From Actinomycetota bacterium (GTDB taxonomy: Bacteria; Actinomycetota; Thermoleophilia; Solirubrobacterales; Solirubrobacteraceae): a stretch of 64,000 nt of DNA. This document shows, one piece after another, positions 53,074-59,774 of this stretch. Position 1 is the stretch's first letter, and every line of letters starts with the position of its first letter. The stretch covers positions 32,379 through 96,378 of the forward strand of contig VAWY01000135.1 in the NCBI GenBank assembly GCA_005888335.1. The letters are read 5' to 3'. The translations under genes were made by a program, and so were the position numbers. Under the pieces are notes generated by a model, which was not told the origin of the DNA, ran no database searches, and saw nothing but the letters and a program-made list of their open reading frames with translations.

Positions 53074-54456
53074 GTGTCGAAATTTCGTGAGCGCGCAGAC
53101 CGCCGTCGCAAGGGCGTCGGCTGGCTCGGCGCTGGGCGGATCCTGGCGGGGCTGACCGTCGGCTTCGCCCTGATGGCGATCGGCCTGGCCGGCCTGCGCT
53201 CGAACGTTGCGGGGCTGGTGGGCTCGTCCAGCACGGCCGCCGCCCCGACGCGGCCCGAGCTGATCCCCGGCGTCCAGGGCCCGGCTCCCGGGCCGTTCGC
53301 CGGCGGCGCCGTCCCCGGCGCGCCCACGGGCCCGGCGGGGGCTTCGCCGGCCGAGCCGCTCTCGCCATCGGCGCGGGCGACGCCATTGCCGGTGCGCCCG
53401 CAGGTGCAGGGCGGAGCCGGGGGAGGCCTCGAGGTCGTCGCCGGCCGCCAGGACGAGGTCGCCGGTCCGCCGGCGCGCGCGGCGCTGCGCGACAGCGACG
53501 GCGATGGGGTGCCCGACGGGTGGGAGCTGCGCTTCGGCCTCAACCCGCGCAATGACATCGACGGAAACGCCGATCCGGACCACGACGGCGTGAGCAACCT
53601 GAACGAGTACCGGACGGGCACGAACCCGCTGCTCGCCGACACCAACGGTGACGGCGTGCCGGACGGGCGCGCCGACCCGGACGGTGACGGGATCCCGAAC
53701 GCCGTCGAGCAGCGCCTCGGGCTCGATCCGTCCCAGCCGTCCACCCCGCCCAGCGATCGCGACCTCAAGCGGACCGCGCGCAACGTCGAGGCGCCCGCGC
53801 CGACGGCCGACGTGCTGTCGGCCGGCGAGGTGTCCGTCCAGCCCGCGACGGTCGACTCCCGCCCTACCGACGGCGCGCTCGACTCCGACGGCGACGGGCT
53901 GCCCAACGCCCTCGAGCTGAAGATGGGCCTCGACCCGACCAAGGTCGACAGCGACGGCGACGGGATCCCGGACGGCGCGGAGGACTACGACCACGACGGG
54001 CTGCCCAACGCGCTCGAGCTCAAGCTCGGCCTCGACCCGACCAAGCTCGACAGCGACGCCGACGGCATCCCCGATGGACAGGAGGACGCCGACGGCGACG
54101 GGCTCTCGAACCTCGTCGAGCGCGCGCTGCGACTCGATCCCTCCAGGGCCGACACCGACGGCAACGGCGTCCCCGACGGCCTCGAGGACACCGACGGCGA
54201 CGGGATGAGCAACGCGGCCGAGATCGCCGCCGGCCGCGACCCGGCGACGCCGGATCCGCCGGGCGCGACGATCCTCGAGCCTCCGCCGCCCGTGACCGTC
54301 ACGCCGCCGCCCGTGGCCGTCACGCCGCCGCCCGTGGCCGTCACGCCGCCGGCGCCGGTCGACCCGGCGGCGCCCGCGCCCGCGCCCGCGCCGGCGCCCG
54401 ACCCCGCTCCGGCTGTTCCTCCGGCGCCGGCCCCTGATCCTCCTCCGGCTCCCTAG
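53074..54456 (+). CDS. Membrane-anchored thrombospondin-type-3-like calcium repeat protein
   Basis: About 460 residues. A basic N terminus and one membrane helix (ILAGLTVGFALMAIGLAGL, about 22-40) precede a Pro/Gly/Ala linker. Then come about seven acidic repeats of the DxDxDGxxD kind (DSDGDGVPDGWE, DTNGDGVPDGRA, DSDGDGIPDGAE, DSDADGIPDGQE, DTDGNGVPDGLE), each expected to bind calcium. The C terminus is a Pro/Ala/Val tail. GTG at 53074 gives a sensible n-region; TTG at 53023 would add 17 residues. It probably reaches into the cell envelope as a spacer or adhesive stalk. Repeat domains of this type are known; the full architecture was not recognised. Confidence 0.8.
   Translation: MSKFRERADRRRKGVGWLGAGRILAGLTVGFALMAIGLAGLRSNVAGLVGSSSTAAAPTRPELIPGVQGPAPGPFAGGAVPGAPTGPAGASPAEPLSPSARATPLPVRPQVQGGAGGGLEVVAGRQDEVAGPPARAALRDSDGDGVPDGWELRFGLNPRNDIDGNADPDHDGVSNLNEYRTGTNPLLADTNGDGVPDGRADPDGDGIPNAVEQRLGLDPSQPSTPPSDRDLKRTARNVEAPAPTADVLSAGEVSVQPATVDSRPTDGALDSDGDGLPNALELKMGLDPTKVDSDGDGIPDGAEDYDHDGLPNALELKLGLDPTKLDSDADGIPDGQEDADGDGLSNLVERALRLDPSRADTDGNGVPDGLEDTDGDGMSNAAEIAAGRDPATPDPPGATILEPPPPVTVTPPPVAVTPPPVAVTPPAPVDPAAPAPAPAPAPDPAPAVPPAPAPDPPPAP
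53899..54204 (+). repeat. Tandem 102-base repeats in the calcium-repeat gene
   Basis: Three successive 102-base units begin at 53899, 54001 and 54103, with a partial fourth from 54205. Units 1 and 2 are nearly identical (CTCGAGCT, GGCCTCGACCCGACCAAG in both). Each encodes two calcium loops and a short helix. Confidence 0.8.
54289..54351 (+). repeat. Three 21-base repeats encoding a Pro-Val-Thr tail
   Basis: CCCGTGGCCGTCACGCCGCCG occurs twice exactly and once with one base change, in line, coding for PPVAVTP units near the C terminus of the calcium-repeat protein. Such tracts are prone to length change. Confidence 0.85.
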
Positions 54457-54872
54457 GGTCCGCCCTCGACGTACGCCTTGGCGAGCCGCTTCGGCGCGCG
54501 CGCGAGCCAGGCCTCGACGATCACCTCGTCGAGATCCTCCGCGCCGATCCGGTCGAGCTGGACGAGGATCGCGGGGTAGCCGTCGAAGTGCGGGGTCGTG
54601 AAGTAGACGCCGGCATCGTCGGCCAGCAGCGCCTCCTTGGCGCCGAGGTGCTCGACGCGGGCTCCGAGGATCGGCCCGTCGGGCGCGTCGTCGCCCAGGG
54701 CTGCGAGGTCGGACCGGCGCAACGGGCGCTCCCAGACGAACAGCTTGTCCTTGACGCGCCACTGGCGCAGGTCGCGCGAGAGCACCTCGCTGGTCTCGGG
54801 CAGCGCGAGCGCGATCCGGCGCACATCGTCCCACGAGGCCACGCCGTCACCATAATTGGCCTCATCCCCCAT
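54453..54872 (-). CDS. MmcQ/YjbR family protein
   Basis: 139 residues: WDDVRRIALALPETSEVLSR, then FVWERPLRRSDL, VYFTTPHFDGYPAILVQLDR and AWLARAPKRLAKAYVEGG, the standard MmcQ/YjbR pattern (a small alpha/beta DNA-binding-like fold of unknown role). The start may be ATG at 54872 or GTG at 54842; the latter begins ASWDDV and leaves room for the divergent gene. Its stop overlaps the end of the calcium-repeat gene by 4 bases. Confidence 0.88.
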   Translation of the reverse strand: MGDEANYGDGVASWDDVRRIALALPETSEVLSRDLRQWRVKDKLFVWERPLRRSDLAALGDDAPDGPILGARVEHLGAKEALLADDAGVYFTTPHFDGYPAILVQLDRIGAEDLDEVIVEAWLARAPKRLAKAYVEGGP

Positions 54873-54914
54873 TCCCAGACGAGACCCGAGACGCGCTACG
54901 CCCGCAGCGGCGAC

Positions 54915-56207
54915 ATGCACATCGCCTACCAGGAGTTCGGGTCGGGCGACCTGGATCTCGTCGTGGTCAGCGGCTTCACCAGCCACGTCGAGCTGCTGTG
55001 GGAGCACGAGGGCCCGGCGAGCACGCTCGAGGCGCTGGCGTCGTTCGCTCGCGTCATCACCTTCGACCGCCGCGGCACCGGATTGTCCGACCCCGTGGCC
55101 AAGGCGGCGACGCTGGAGGAGCGCATGGACGACGTGCGCGCGGTGATGGACGCCGTCGGCTCCAAGCGCGCCGCCCTGCTCGGCCTCTCCGAGGGCGCAT
55201 CGATGGGCATCCTCTTCGCCGCGACCTACCCCGACCGCGTCCAGGCGCTCGTCTCCTGGGGAGGTCTCGCGCGTGCGACCGCGGCCCCGGACTATCCGTG
55301 GGCCCTGCCGGCGGAAGACCTCATCGCCTCGGCCACCGAGCTCATCGCGCCGCACTGGGGCGAGGGCGCCAGCATCGACATCGCCGCTCCGAGCATCGCC
55401 GGCGACCCCGGCGCCCGCAGATGGGCCGCGCGCTTCGAGCGTGCAAGCGCGAGCCCCGGGATGCTGGGCGCGATGGTCGAGATGTTCCTGGACATCGACG
55501 TGCGCGACGTGGTGCCCAGCGTCCACGTGCCCGCGCTGGTCCTGCACCGCAGGCACGATCGCCTCGTCAACGTGCGCCATAGCCGCTGGCTCGCCGAGCA
55601 CCTCCCCAACGCGCGGCTCGTCGAGCTTCCCGGCGACGACCACAGCCTGTTCGCCGGCGACACCGGCACGGCGCTGAACGAGATCCAGGAGTTCCTCACC
55701 GGCACGCGCGCGGCGCCCGAGCCGGACCGCGTGCTCGCGACGGTGCTCTTCACCGACATCGTCGAGTCGACCAAGACGGCCGCCGAGCTCGGCGACCGGC
55801 GCTGGCGCGACCTGCTCGGGCGCCATGCCGACGCGACGCACCGCGCGCTCGAGCGCTTCGGCGGCCGCGAGATCAAGTCGACCGGCGACGGTGTCATGGC
55901 GACGTTCGACGGACCGGCGCGCGGGATCCGCTGCGCGCGGGCGATCGCCGAGGCGGCCGGCGAGCTGGGGCTGCGGATCCGCGCGGGCCTGCACACCGGC
56001 GAGTGCGAGGTCATCGGGAACGACATCGGCGGCATCGCCGTGCACATCGCGGCTCGGGTCAGCGCGCTCGCGGGGCCCGACGAGATCCTCGTCTCGCGGA
56101 CGGTCAGAGACCTCGTCGCGGGCTCGGGCATCGTCTTCGAGGACCGCGGGCGCCACCAGCTCAGGGGCGTGCCCGACGAGTGGGACGTCCTCGCCGTGCT
56201 GCGCTAG
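54915..56207 (+). CDS. Alpha/beta hydrolase fused to a class III adenylate/guanylate cyclase
   Basis: At least 430 residues. The first part is a hydrolase-like domain (LVVVSGFTSHVELLWEHEG, nucleophile-elbow region LGLSEGASMGILFA, VLHRRHDRLVNVRHSRWLAE, ELPGDDHSLF). The second is a cyclase domain with metal Asp residues in LFTDIVESTKTA and STGDGVMATF and the helix GGIAVHIAARVSALAGPDEI. It is a common actinobacterial fusion. The family N terminus (TRPETRYARSGD) begins about 13 codons before the first ordinary start, ATG 54915; no ATG, GTG or TTG lies in frame there, so a rare start (ATT 54855 or ATC 54864) is possible. Confidence 0.85.
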   Translation: MHIAYQEFGSGDLDLVVVSGFTSHVELLWEHEGPASTLEALASFARVITFDRRGTGLSDPVAKAATLEERMDDVRAVMDAVGSKRAALLGLSEGASMGILFAATYPDRVQALVSWGGLARATAAPDYPWALPAEDLIASATELIAPHWGEGASIDIAAPSIAGDPGARRWAARFERASASPGMLGAMVEMFLDIDVRDVVPSVHVPALVLHRRHDRLVNVRHSRWLAEHLPNARLVELPGDDHSLFAGDTGTALNEIQEFLTGTRAAPEPDRVLATVLFTDIVESTKTAAELGDRRWRDLLGRHADATHRALERFGGREIKSTGDGVMATFDGPARGIRCARAIAEAAGELGLRIRAGLHTGECEVIGNDIGGIAVHIAARVSALAGPDEILVSRTVRDLVAGSGIVFEDRGRHQLRGVPDEWDVLAVLR

Positions 56208-56932
56208 GAGCGGTGGTGGTTGACGACCTCGACGTTGTTGCCGTCGGGATCGAGCACGTAGGCCGCGTAGTAGCCGGGGTGGTACTGCGGGCGCTCGCCG
56301 GGCGGCCCGTTGCTGCGGTAGCCGGCCTCGGTCGCCACCTCGTGGAACCGGTGCACGGCGCCGTCGTCATCCGTGGGGAAGGCCAGGTGCACGTTCTCGC
56401 TCGGCGTCCCGGGCACCAGTGACAGCGAGCCGGTGGCGCCGGCGAACTGCACGCGCTCGGCGGTGTCCCTGCGCACATGCAGGCCGGCGTGCGGCGCGAT
56501 GGTCTCGTAGAAGCGCCTCGCCGCGGCGAGGTCGGCCACCCGCATCCAGACGTGGTCGATGATGCCGCCCCGGCGCAGCGCCCCGTGATGGACCGCCTCG
56601 GCGCTGTTTCCGTCGGGGTCGAGCAGGTACGCGCCGTAGTAGTCGTCGCGATACTGCGGCCTCGGGCCCGGCGCGCCGTCGTCGGTGAAGCCGGCGCCCG
56701 TGCCCGCCTGCCAGAAGGCGTCGACCTGGTCGCGCGAGGGCGCCACGAAGGCCACGTGCAGCCCGCGCGTGATCGGGTGCCCGTCTTCGGCGCCGGTGAG
56801 CGAGAAGTCCTGCCACTCGGCGAACGTCCCGGTCCTGTAGGTGTTGTCGACGCCGAGCGGCGTCAGGACGGTGTCGTAGAAGCGCTCCGACGCGGCCCGG
56901 TCGCTGACGCGGATCGTCACGTGGTCGAACAT
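56204..56932 (-). CDS. Double VOC (glyoxalase-like) domain protein
   Basis: 242 residues made of two VOC halves: MFDHVTIRVSDRAASERFYD ... YYGAYLLDPDGNSAEAVHH and IIDHVWMRVADLAAARRFYE ... YYAAYVLDPDGNNVEVVNHH. Each half has the metal-site His near its start and Glu near its end, so one chain can form the paired pocket. Substrate unknown. The stop overlaps the cyclase gene end by 4 bases. It is 30 bases after the HxlR gene on the same strand, so probably co-transcribed. Confidence 0.88.
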   Translation of the reverse strand: MFDHVTIRVSDRAASERFYDTVLTPLGVDNTYRTGTFAEWQDFSLTGAEDGHPITRGLHVAFVAPSRDQVDAFWQAGTGAGFTDDGAPGPRPQYRDDYYGAYLLDPDGNSAEAVHHGALRRGGIIDHVWMRVADLAAARRFYETIAPHAGLHVRRDTAERVQFAGATGSLSLVPGTPSENVHLAFPTDDDGAVHRFHEVATEAGYRSNGPPGERPQYHPGYYAAYVLDPDGNNVEVVNHHRS

Positions 56933-56962
56933 CGCGCCGACACGCTACGACGACCGCGGCGG

Positions 56963-57604
56963 TCAGGCGGCGAAGAGGGCCCGGCAGCGCTCGGCCGCGG
57001 CCGCGTCGCCCTCGACGGTCAGCGCGCCGCTCTCGATCGCCTCGCTCGCCGAGATCTCGCCGCGCCCGAGCAGCGCGAAGGTCATGTGGTCGGTGCGGAC
57101 GACCACGTCGGGGTCGTCGGCCGGGCCATCGTGGGTCTGCACGTCGCCCGCCTTGGTGGTGACCGTGACGGCGTCGTCGCCGATGCGCAGCTCGTAGGTG
57201 TCGTCCACGTCGGCGGGCACCGATTCCGGCCGGATCGCGGCCCGGATGGCCGGCAGCCACCAGCTCGCCTTGACGGCATCGGCGGCGCTCGGGGTGGCGG
57301 CGAAGTGCAGCCCCCAGCGGAAGAGCTCCTCGAGGGCGGGCCGCAGGCCGGCGCCCAGCTCGGTCAGCTCGTAGACCGTCGAGGCGGCCGGGGGAGGGAG
57401 GCGTCGCTTGCGGACCAGCCCGGCGCCTTCGAGCGAGCGCAGGCGATCGGCGAGCACGTTGGGGCCGATGCCGGGCAGCCCGGCCTGGAGGTCGGTGTAG
57501 CGCTTGGGACCGAGAAGGAGATCGCGAACGATGAGCAGCGTCCAGCGCTCGCCGACGACGTCGAGCGCGCGGGCGGCGGGGCAGAACTGCTGGTAGCTGC
57601 GCAC
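56963..57604 (-). CDS. HxlR-family regulator with C-terminal SCP2-like domain
   Basis: 213 residues. An HxlR winged helix (CPAARALDVVGERWTLLIVR, DLLLGPKRYTDLQAGLPGIG, NVLADRLRSLEGAGLVRKRR) is followed by a sterol-carrier-like domain (TYELRIGDDAVTVTTKAGDV, FALLGRGEISASEAIESGAL) that may sense a lipophilic ligand. GTG start. The divergent gap to the membrane protein contains a long inverted repeat that is its likely operator. Confidence 0.9.
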   Translation of the reverse strand: MRSYQQFCPAARALDVVGERWTLLIVRDLLLGPKRYTDLQAGLPGIGPNVLADRLRSLEGAGLVRKRRLPPPAASTVYELTELGAGLRPALEELFRWGLHFAATPSAADAVKASWWLPAIRAAIRPESVPADVDDTYELRIGDDAVTVTTKAGDVQTHDGPADDPDVVVRTDHMTFALLGRGEISASEAIESGALTVEGDAAAAERCRALFAA

Positions 57605-57627
57605 ACAGCGAGGATATCGACCGAATA

Positions 57628-57678
57628 GGACTTACTACGAATCAAGCTGTTCAGACTTAGCTTTTCGTAGTACAGTCC
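57628..57678. promoter_or_regulatory. Inverted repeat operator between the HxlR gene and a membrane protein gene
   Basis: GGACTTACTACGAA (57628-57641) is mirrored by TTCGTAGTACAGTCC (57664-57678), identical but for one extra base. The half-sites lie 22 bases apart in the 82-base divergent gap, the expected place for the HxlR protein to control itself and the neighbour. The gap is AT-rich compared with the rest. Confidence 0.7.
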
Positions 57679-57686
57679 TTCGCGAG

Positions 57687-58490
57687 GTGGTTCCGTCCGT
57701 TCCATCGGGAGTCGCGGTCACGGTCGTCGCCGTGGCCTCGCTGATCCCGCTGTCCGGCTTCCTGACGATCGCCTTCGGCGCCCGCGCCGCCGGGCTTGCC
57801 GGCTGGCCGCGGCTCGCCGGCTACGTGGCCGCCGGACTGCTCGCCTGGGGCGGGCTCGGCGTGGCGCTCGCGGCGCTCGAGATCGGCTGGGGCGCGGCGT
57901 ACCGGCTCACGCCGGTCCTGCTGGCGCTCGCGTACGCGCTCCCCGTCCTCCTCGTCGTCGCTGCCCTGCGCCGCGCCCCGCGCCTGCGCACCGCGCTCGG
58001 GACGCGCTCGGCGCTGTGGCGGCTGGCCTCGATCCAGCTCGCGCGCAACGTCGGGCTCGTCTTCCTGGTTCTTCACGCGCGCGGGGAGCTGCCCGGCCTC
58101 TTCACCTATCCGGCGGCGTGGGGCGACGTCGCCATCGGCGTGACGGCCCCGATCGCGATGTGGGCGCTCTGGTTCCGTGACGCCGAGGTCCGGCGGCCCG
58201 GGTCGGGCTGGCGCAAGGCGTTCATCGGCTGGAACGTCGCGGGCCTGGCCGACCACGTCGTCGCCGTCACGCTGGGCATCCTCTGCTTCCCCGGCGCGCT
58301 GCACGTCTTCGACGTCCACCCGACGACGGTCGTGTTCGCCGGGCTGCCGATGGTGCTCTTCCCGATCTACATGGTCCCGTTCGCGGCGATGGGGCACCGC
58401 ATCATGCTCGACGCGATCCGGCGTCCCGCGGGGCGGGCCCGCCGCGACGGCGTCGCCGAGCGGGTCCCCGTCCTCGGAGGCGCCGGGTGA
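57687..58490 (+). CDS. Membrane protein of unknown function
   Basis: 267 residues with about seven hydrophobic helices (VAVASLIPLSGFLTIAFG, YVAAGLLAWGGLGVALAALE, LTPVLLALAYALPVLLVVAA, GVTAPIAMWALWF, VVFAGLPMVLFPIYMVPFAA). An invariant-looking LARNVGLVFLVLHARGELP segment and GWNVAGLADHVVAVTLG follow. No family recognised with certainty. GTG start; the gene is divergent from HxlR across the operator and its stop is overlapped by the methyltransferase-like gene (GTGA). Confidence 0.75.
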   Translation: MVPSVPSGVAVTVVAVASLIPLSGFLTIAFGARAAGLAGWPRLAGYVAAGLLAWGGLGVALAALEIGWGAAYRLTPVLLALAYALPVLLVVAALRRAPRLRTALGTRSALWRLASIQLARNVGLVFLVLHARGELPGLFTYPAAWGDVAIGVTAPIAMWALWFRDAEVRRPGSGWRKAFIGWNVAGLADHVVAVTLGILCFPGALHVFDVHPTTVVFAGLPMVLFPIYMVPFAAMGHRIMLDAIRRPAGRARRDGVAERVPVLGGAG

Positions 58491-58954
58491 GCGCCGAACG
58501 CGACGCTCCGGGCGTCGTGGCGCCGCCGCCGCTCATCTACGCCGGCGGCCTCGCGGTCGGCTTGGGCCTGGACGCAGCGTTGCCCTCGGCCTCGCTGCCG
58601 CGGCTCCTGCGGACGTCGCTCGGCTGGGTGCTGGTCGTCGCCGGTGTGGTACTGCTTGCCTCGTTCCTCGCCGCGTTCCGCCGGGCCCGCACGCCAGTCG
58701 ACCCTCGCGAGGCGACGACGACGGTCGTGACCAGCGGCCCGTACCGGCTGAGTCGCAACCCGGCCTACCTCGGGATGACCCTGATCTACGCGGGGATCGC
58801 GGTCCTCAGCCAGGCGCTCTGGGCCTTCCTCGCGCTGATCGTGACGCTGGTCGTCGTCGACCGCGGTGTGATCGCACGCGAGGAGCGCTACCTGGAGCGC
58901 AAGTTCGGCGCCGAGTACCTGCGCTACAAGGCCCGGACGAGACGCTGGCTGTAG
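58487..58954 (+). CDS. Isoprenylcysteine carboxyl methyltransferase-like membrane protein
   Basis: 155 residues with four hydrophobic segments and the ICMT/PEMT signature VTSGPYRLSRNPAYLGMTL and EERYLERKFGAEYLRYKART. Bacterial relatives methylate lipids or small molecules with S-adenosylmethionine; the substrate is unknown. GTG start overlapping the preceding stop, so made together with the upstream membrane protein. Confidence 0.88.
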   Translation: MSAERDAPGVVAPPPLIYAGGLAVGLGLDAALPSASLPRLLRTSLGWVLVVAGVVLLASFLAAFRRARTPVDPREATTTVVTSGPYRLSRNPAYLGMTLIYAGIAVLSQALWAFLALIVTLVVVDRGVIAREERYLERKFGAEYLRYKARTRRWL

Positions 58955-58958
58955 CTGC

Positions 58959-58988
58959 TTGACATGTGACCAAAAGGTCACGTATCGT
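58959..58988 (+). promoter_or_regulatory. Promoter with ArsR-type operator, near-leaderless
   Basis: TTGACA (58959-58964) and TATCGT (58983-58988) form a -35/-10 pair with an 18-base spacer. The spacer holds the perfect palindrome GTGACC-AAAA-GGTCAC (58966-58981). The ATG at 58998 is only 10 bases past the -10 box, so the transcript should have almost no leader. The operator position suggests repression by the encoded ArsR domain. Confidence 0.7.
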
Positions 58989-58997
58989 TTCTCGGCC

Positions 58998-59774
58998 ATG
59001 GACGAGGTGTTCAGGGCCCTTGCCGATCCGACCCGCCGGAGCCTGCTCGACGAGCTGTTCGAGGAGGACGGGCAGACGCTGAGCGCGCTCGAGCAGCGCC
59101 TGCCGATGACGCGCTTCGGCGTGATGAAGCACCTGAAGGTGCTCGAGGAGGCGGGCCTGGTCGTCACCAGGCGGCGCGGCAGGGAGAAGCTGCACTTCCT
59201 GAACCCCGTCCCGATCCGGCTCGTCCACGACAGGTGGGTGAGCAAGTACGCCGAGCCCTGGGCCGCGACGCTGAGCGAGCTCAAGGACACACTGGAGGCC
59301 AGGACGATGGAGAAGGTGTTCGAGATCTACATCAAGACGACGCCGGAGCGCCTCTGGGAGGCGATCACCGACAACGAGATGCGGCGCAAGTACACGTTCG
59401 GCGTGGGGGTGCAGTCCGACTGGACGCCCGGGTCGCGCTACGAGGCGGTGCACCCGGGAGCGGGCATCACGATCTCCGCGGGTGAGAACCTCGAGGTGGA
59501 TCCGCCGCGCCGGCTCGTCCAGAGCTTCAACGCGCTGTGGAGCGACGACGTCAGGGCCGAGGGCACCTCGCGGGTCACCTGGGAGATCGAGCCGGTCGGC
59601 GACTCGTGCCGGCTGACCGTCACCCACGACCAGCTGCGCGAAGGCGCCCACGACGAGATCTACGGCGGCTGGCCGATGATCCTGTCCGGTCTCAAGACGC
59701 TGCTCGAGACCGGCGAGCTGCTCACGACGCCGGGGTCGCTGATGTACGCCCAGGCGCCGGAGCCGGCTGCCTGA
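58998..59774 (+). CDS. ArsR-family regulator fused to an SRPBCC (AHSA1) domain
   Basis: 258 residues. Residues 1-95 are an ArsR winged helix (EVFRALADPTRRSLLDELFE, MTRFGVMKHLKVLEEAGLVV, RRGREKLHFLNPVPIRLVHD); residues from about 105 are an AHSA1-like START/SRPBCC pocket (VFEIYIKTTPERLWEAITDN, GWPMILSGLKTLLETGE). The fused pocket likely senses a hydrophobic ligand. No metal-binding cysteine motif is present. ATG at 58998 follows the operator-promoter closely. Its last 53 bases overlap the convergent M19-like gene. Confidence 0.9.
   Translation: MDEVFRALADPTRRSLLDELFEEDGQTLSALEQRLPMTRFGVMKHLKVLEEAGLVVTRRRGREKLHFLNPVPIRLVHDRWVSKYAEPWAATLSELKDTLEARTMEKVFEIYIKTTPERLWEAITDNEMRRKYTFGVGVQSDWTPGSRYEAVHPGAGITISAGENLEVDPPRRLVQSFNALWSDDVRAEGTSRVTWEIEPVGDSCRLTVTHDQLREGAHDEIYGGWPMILSGLKTLLETGELLTTPGSLMYAQAPEPAA

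Noticed and set aside
54588..54854. Upstream extension of the hydrolase-cyclase gene
   Set aside because: It runs antisense to the MmcQ gene and its residues do not resemble the family; only the segment after about 54876 does.
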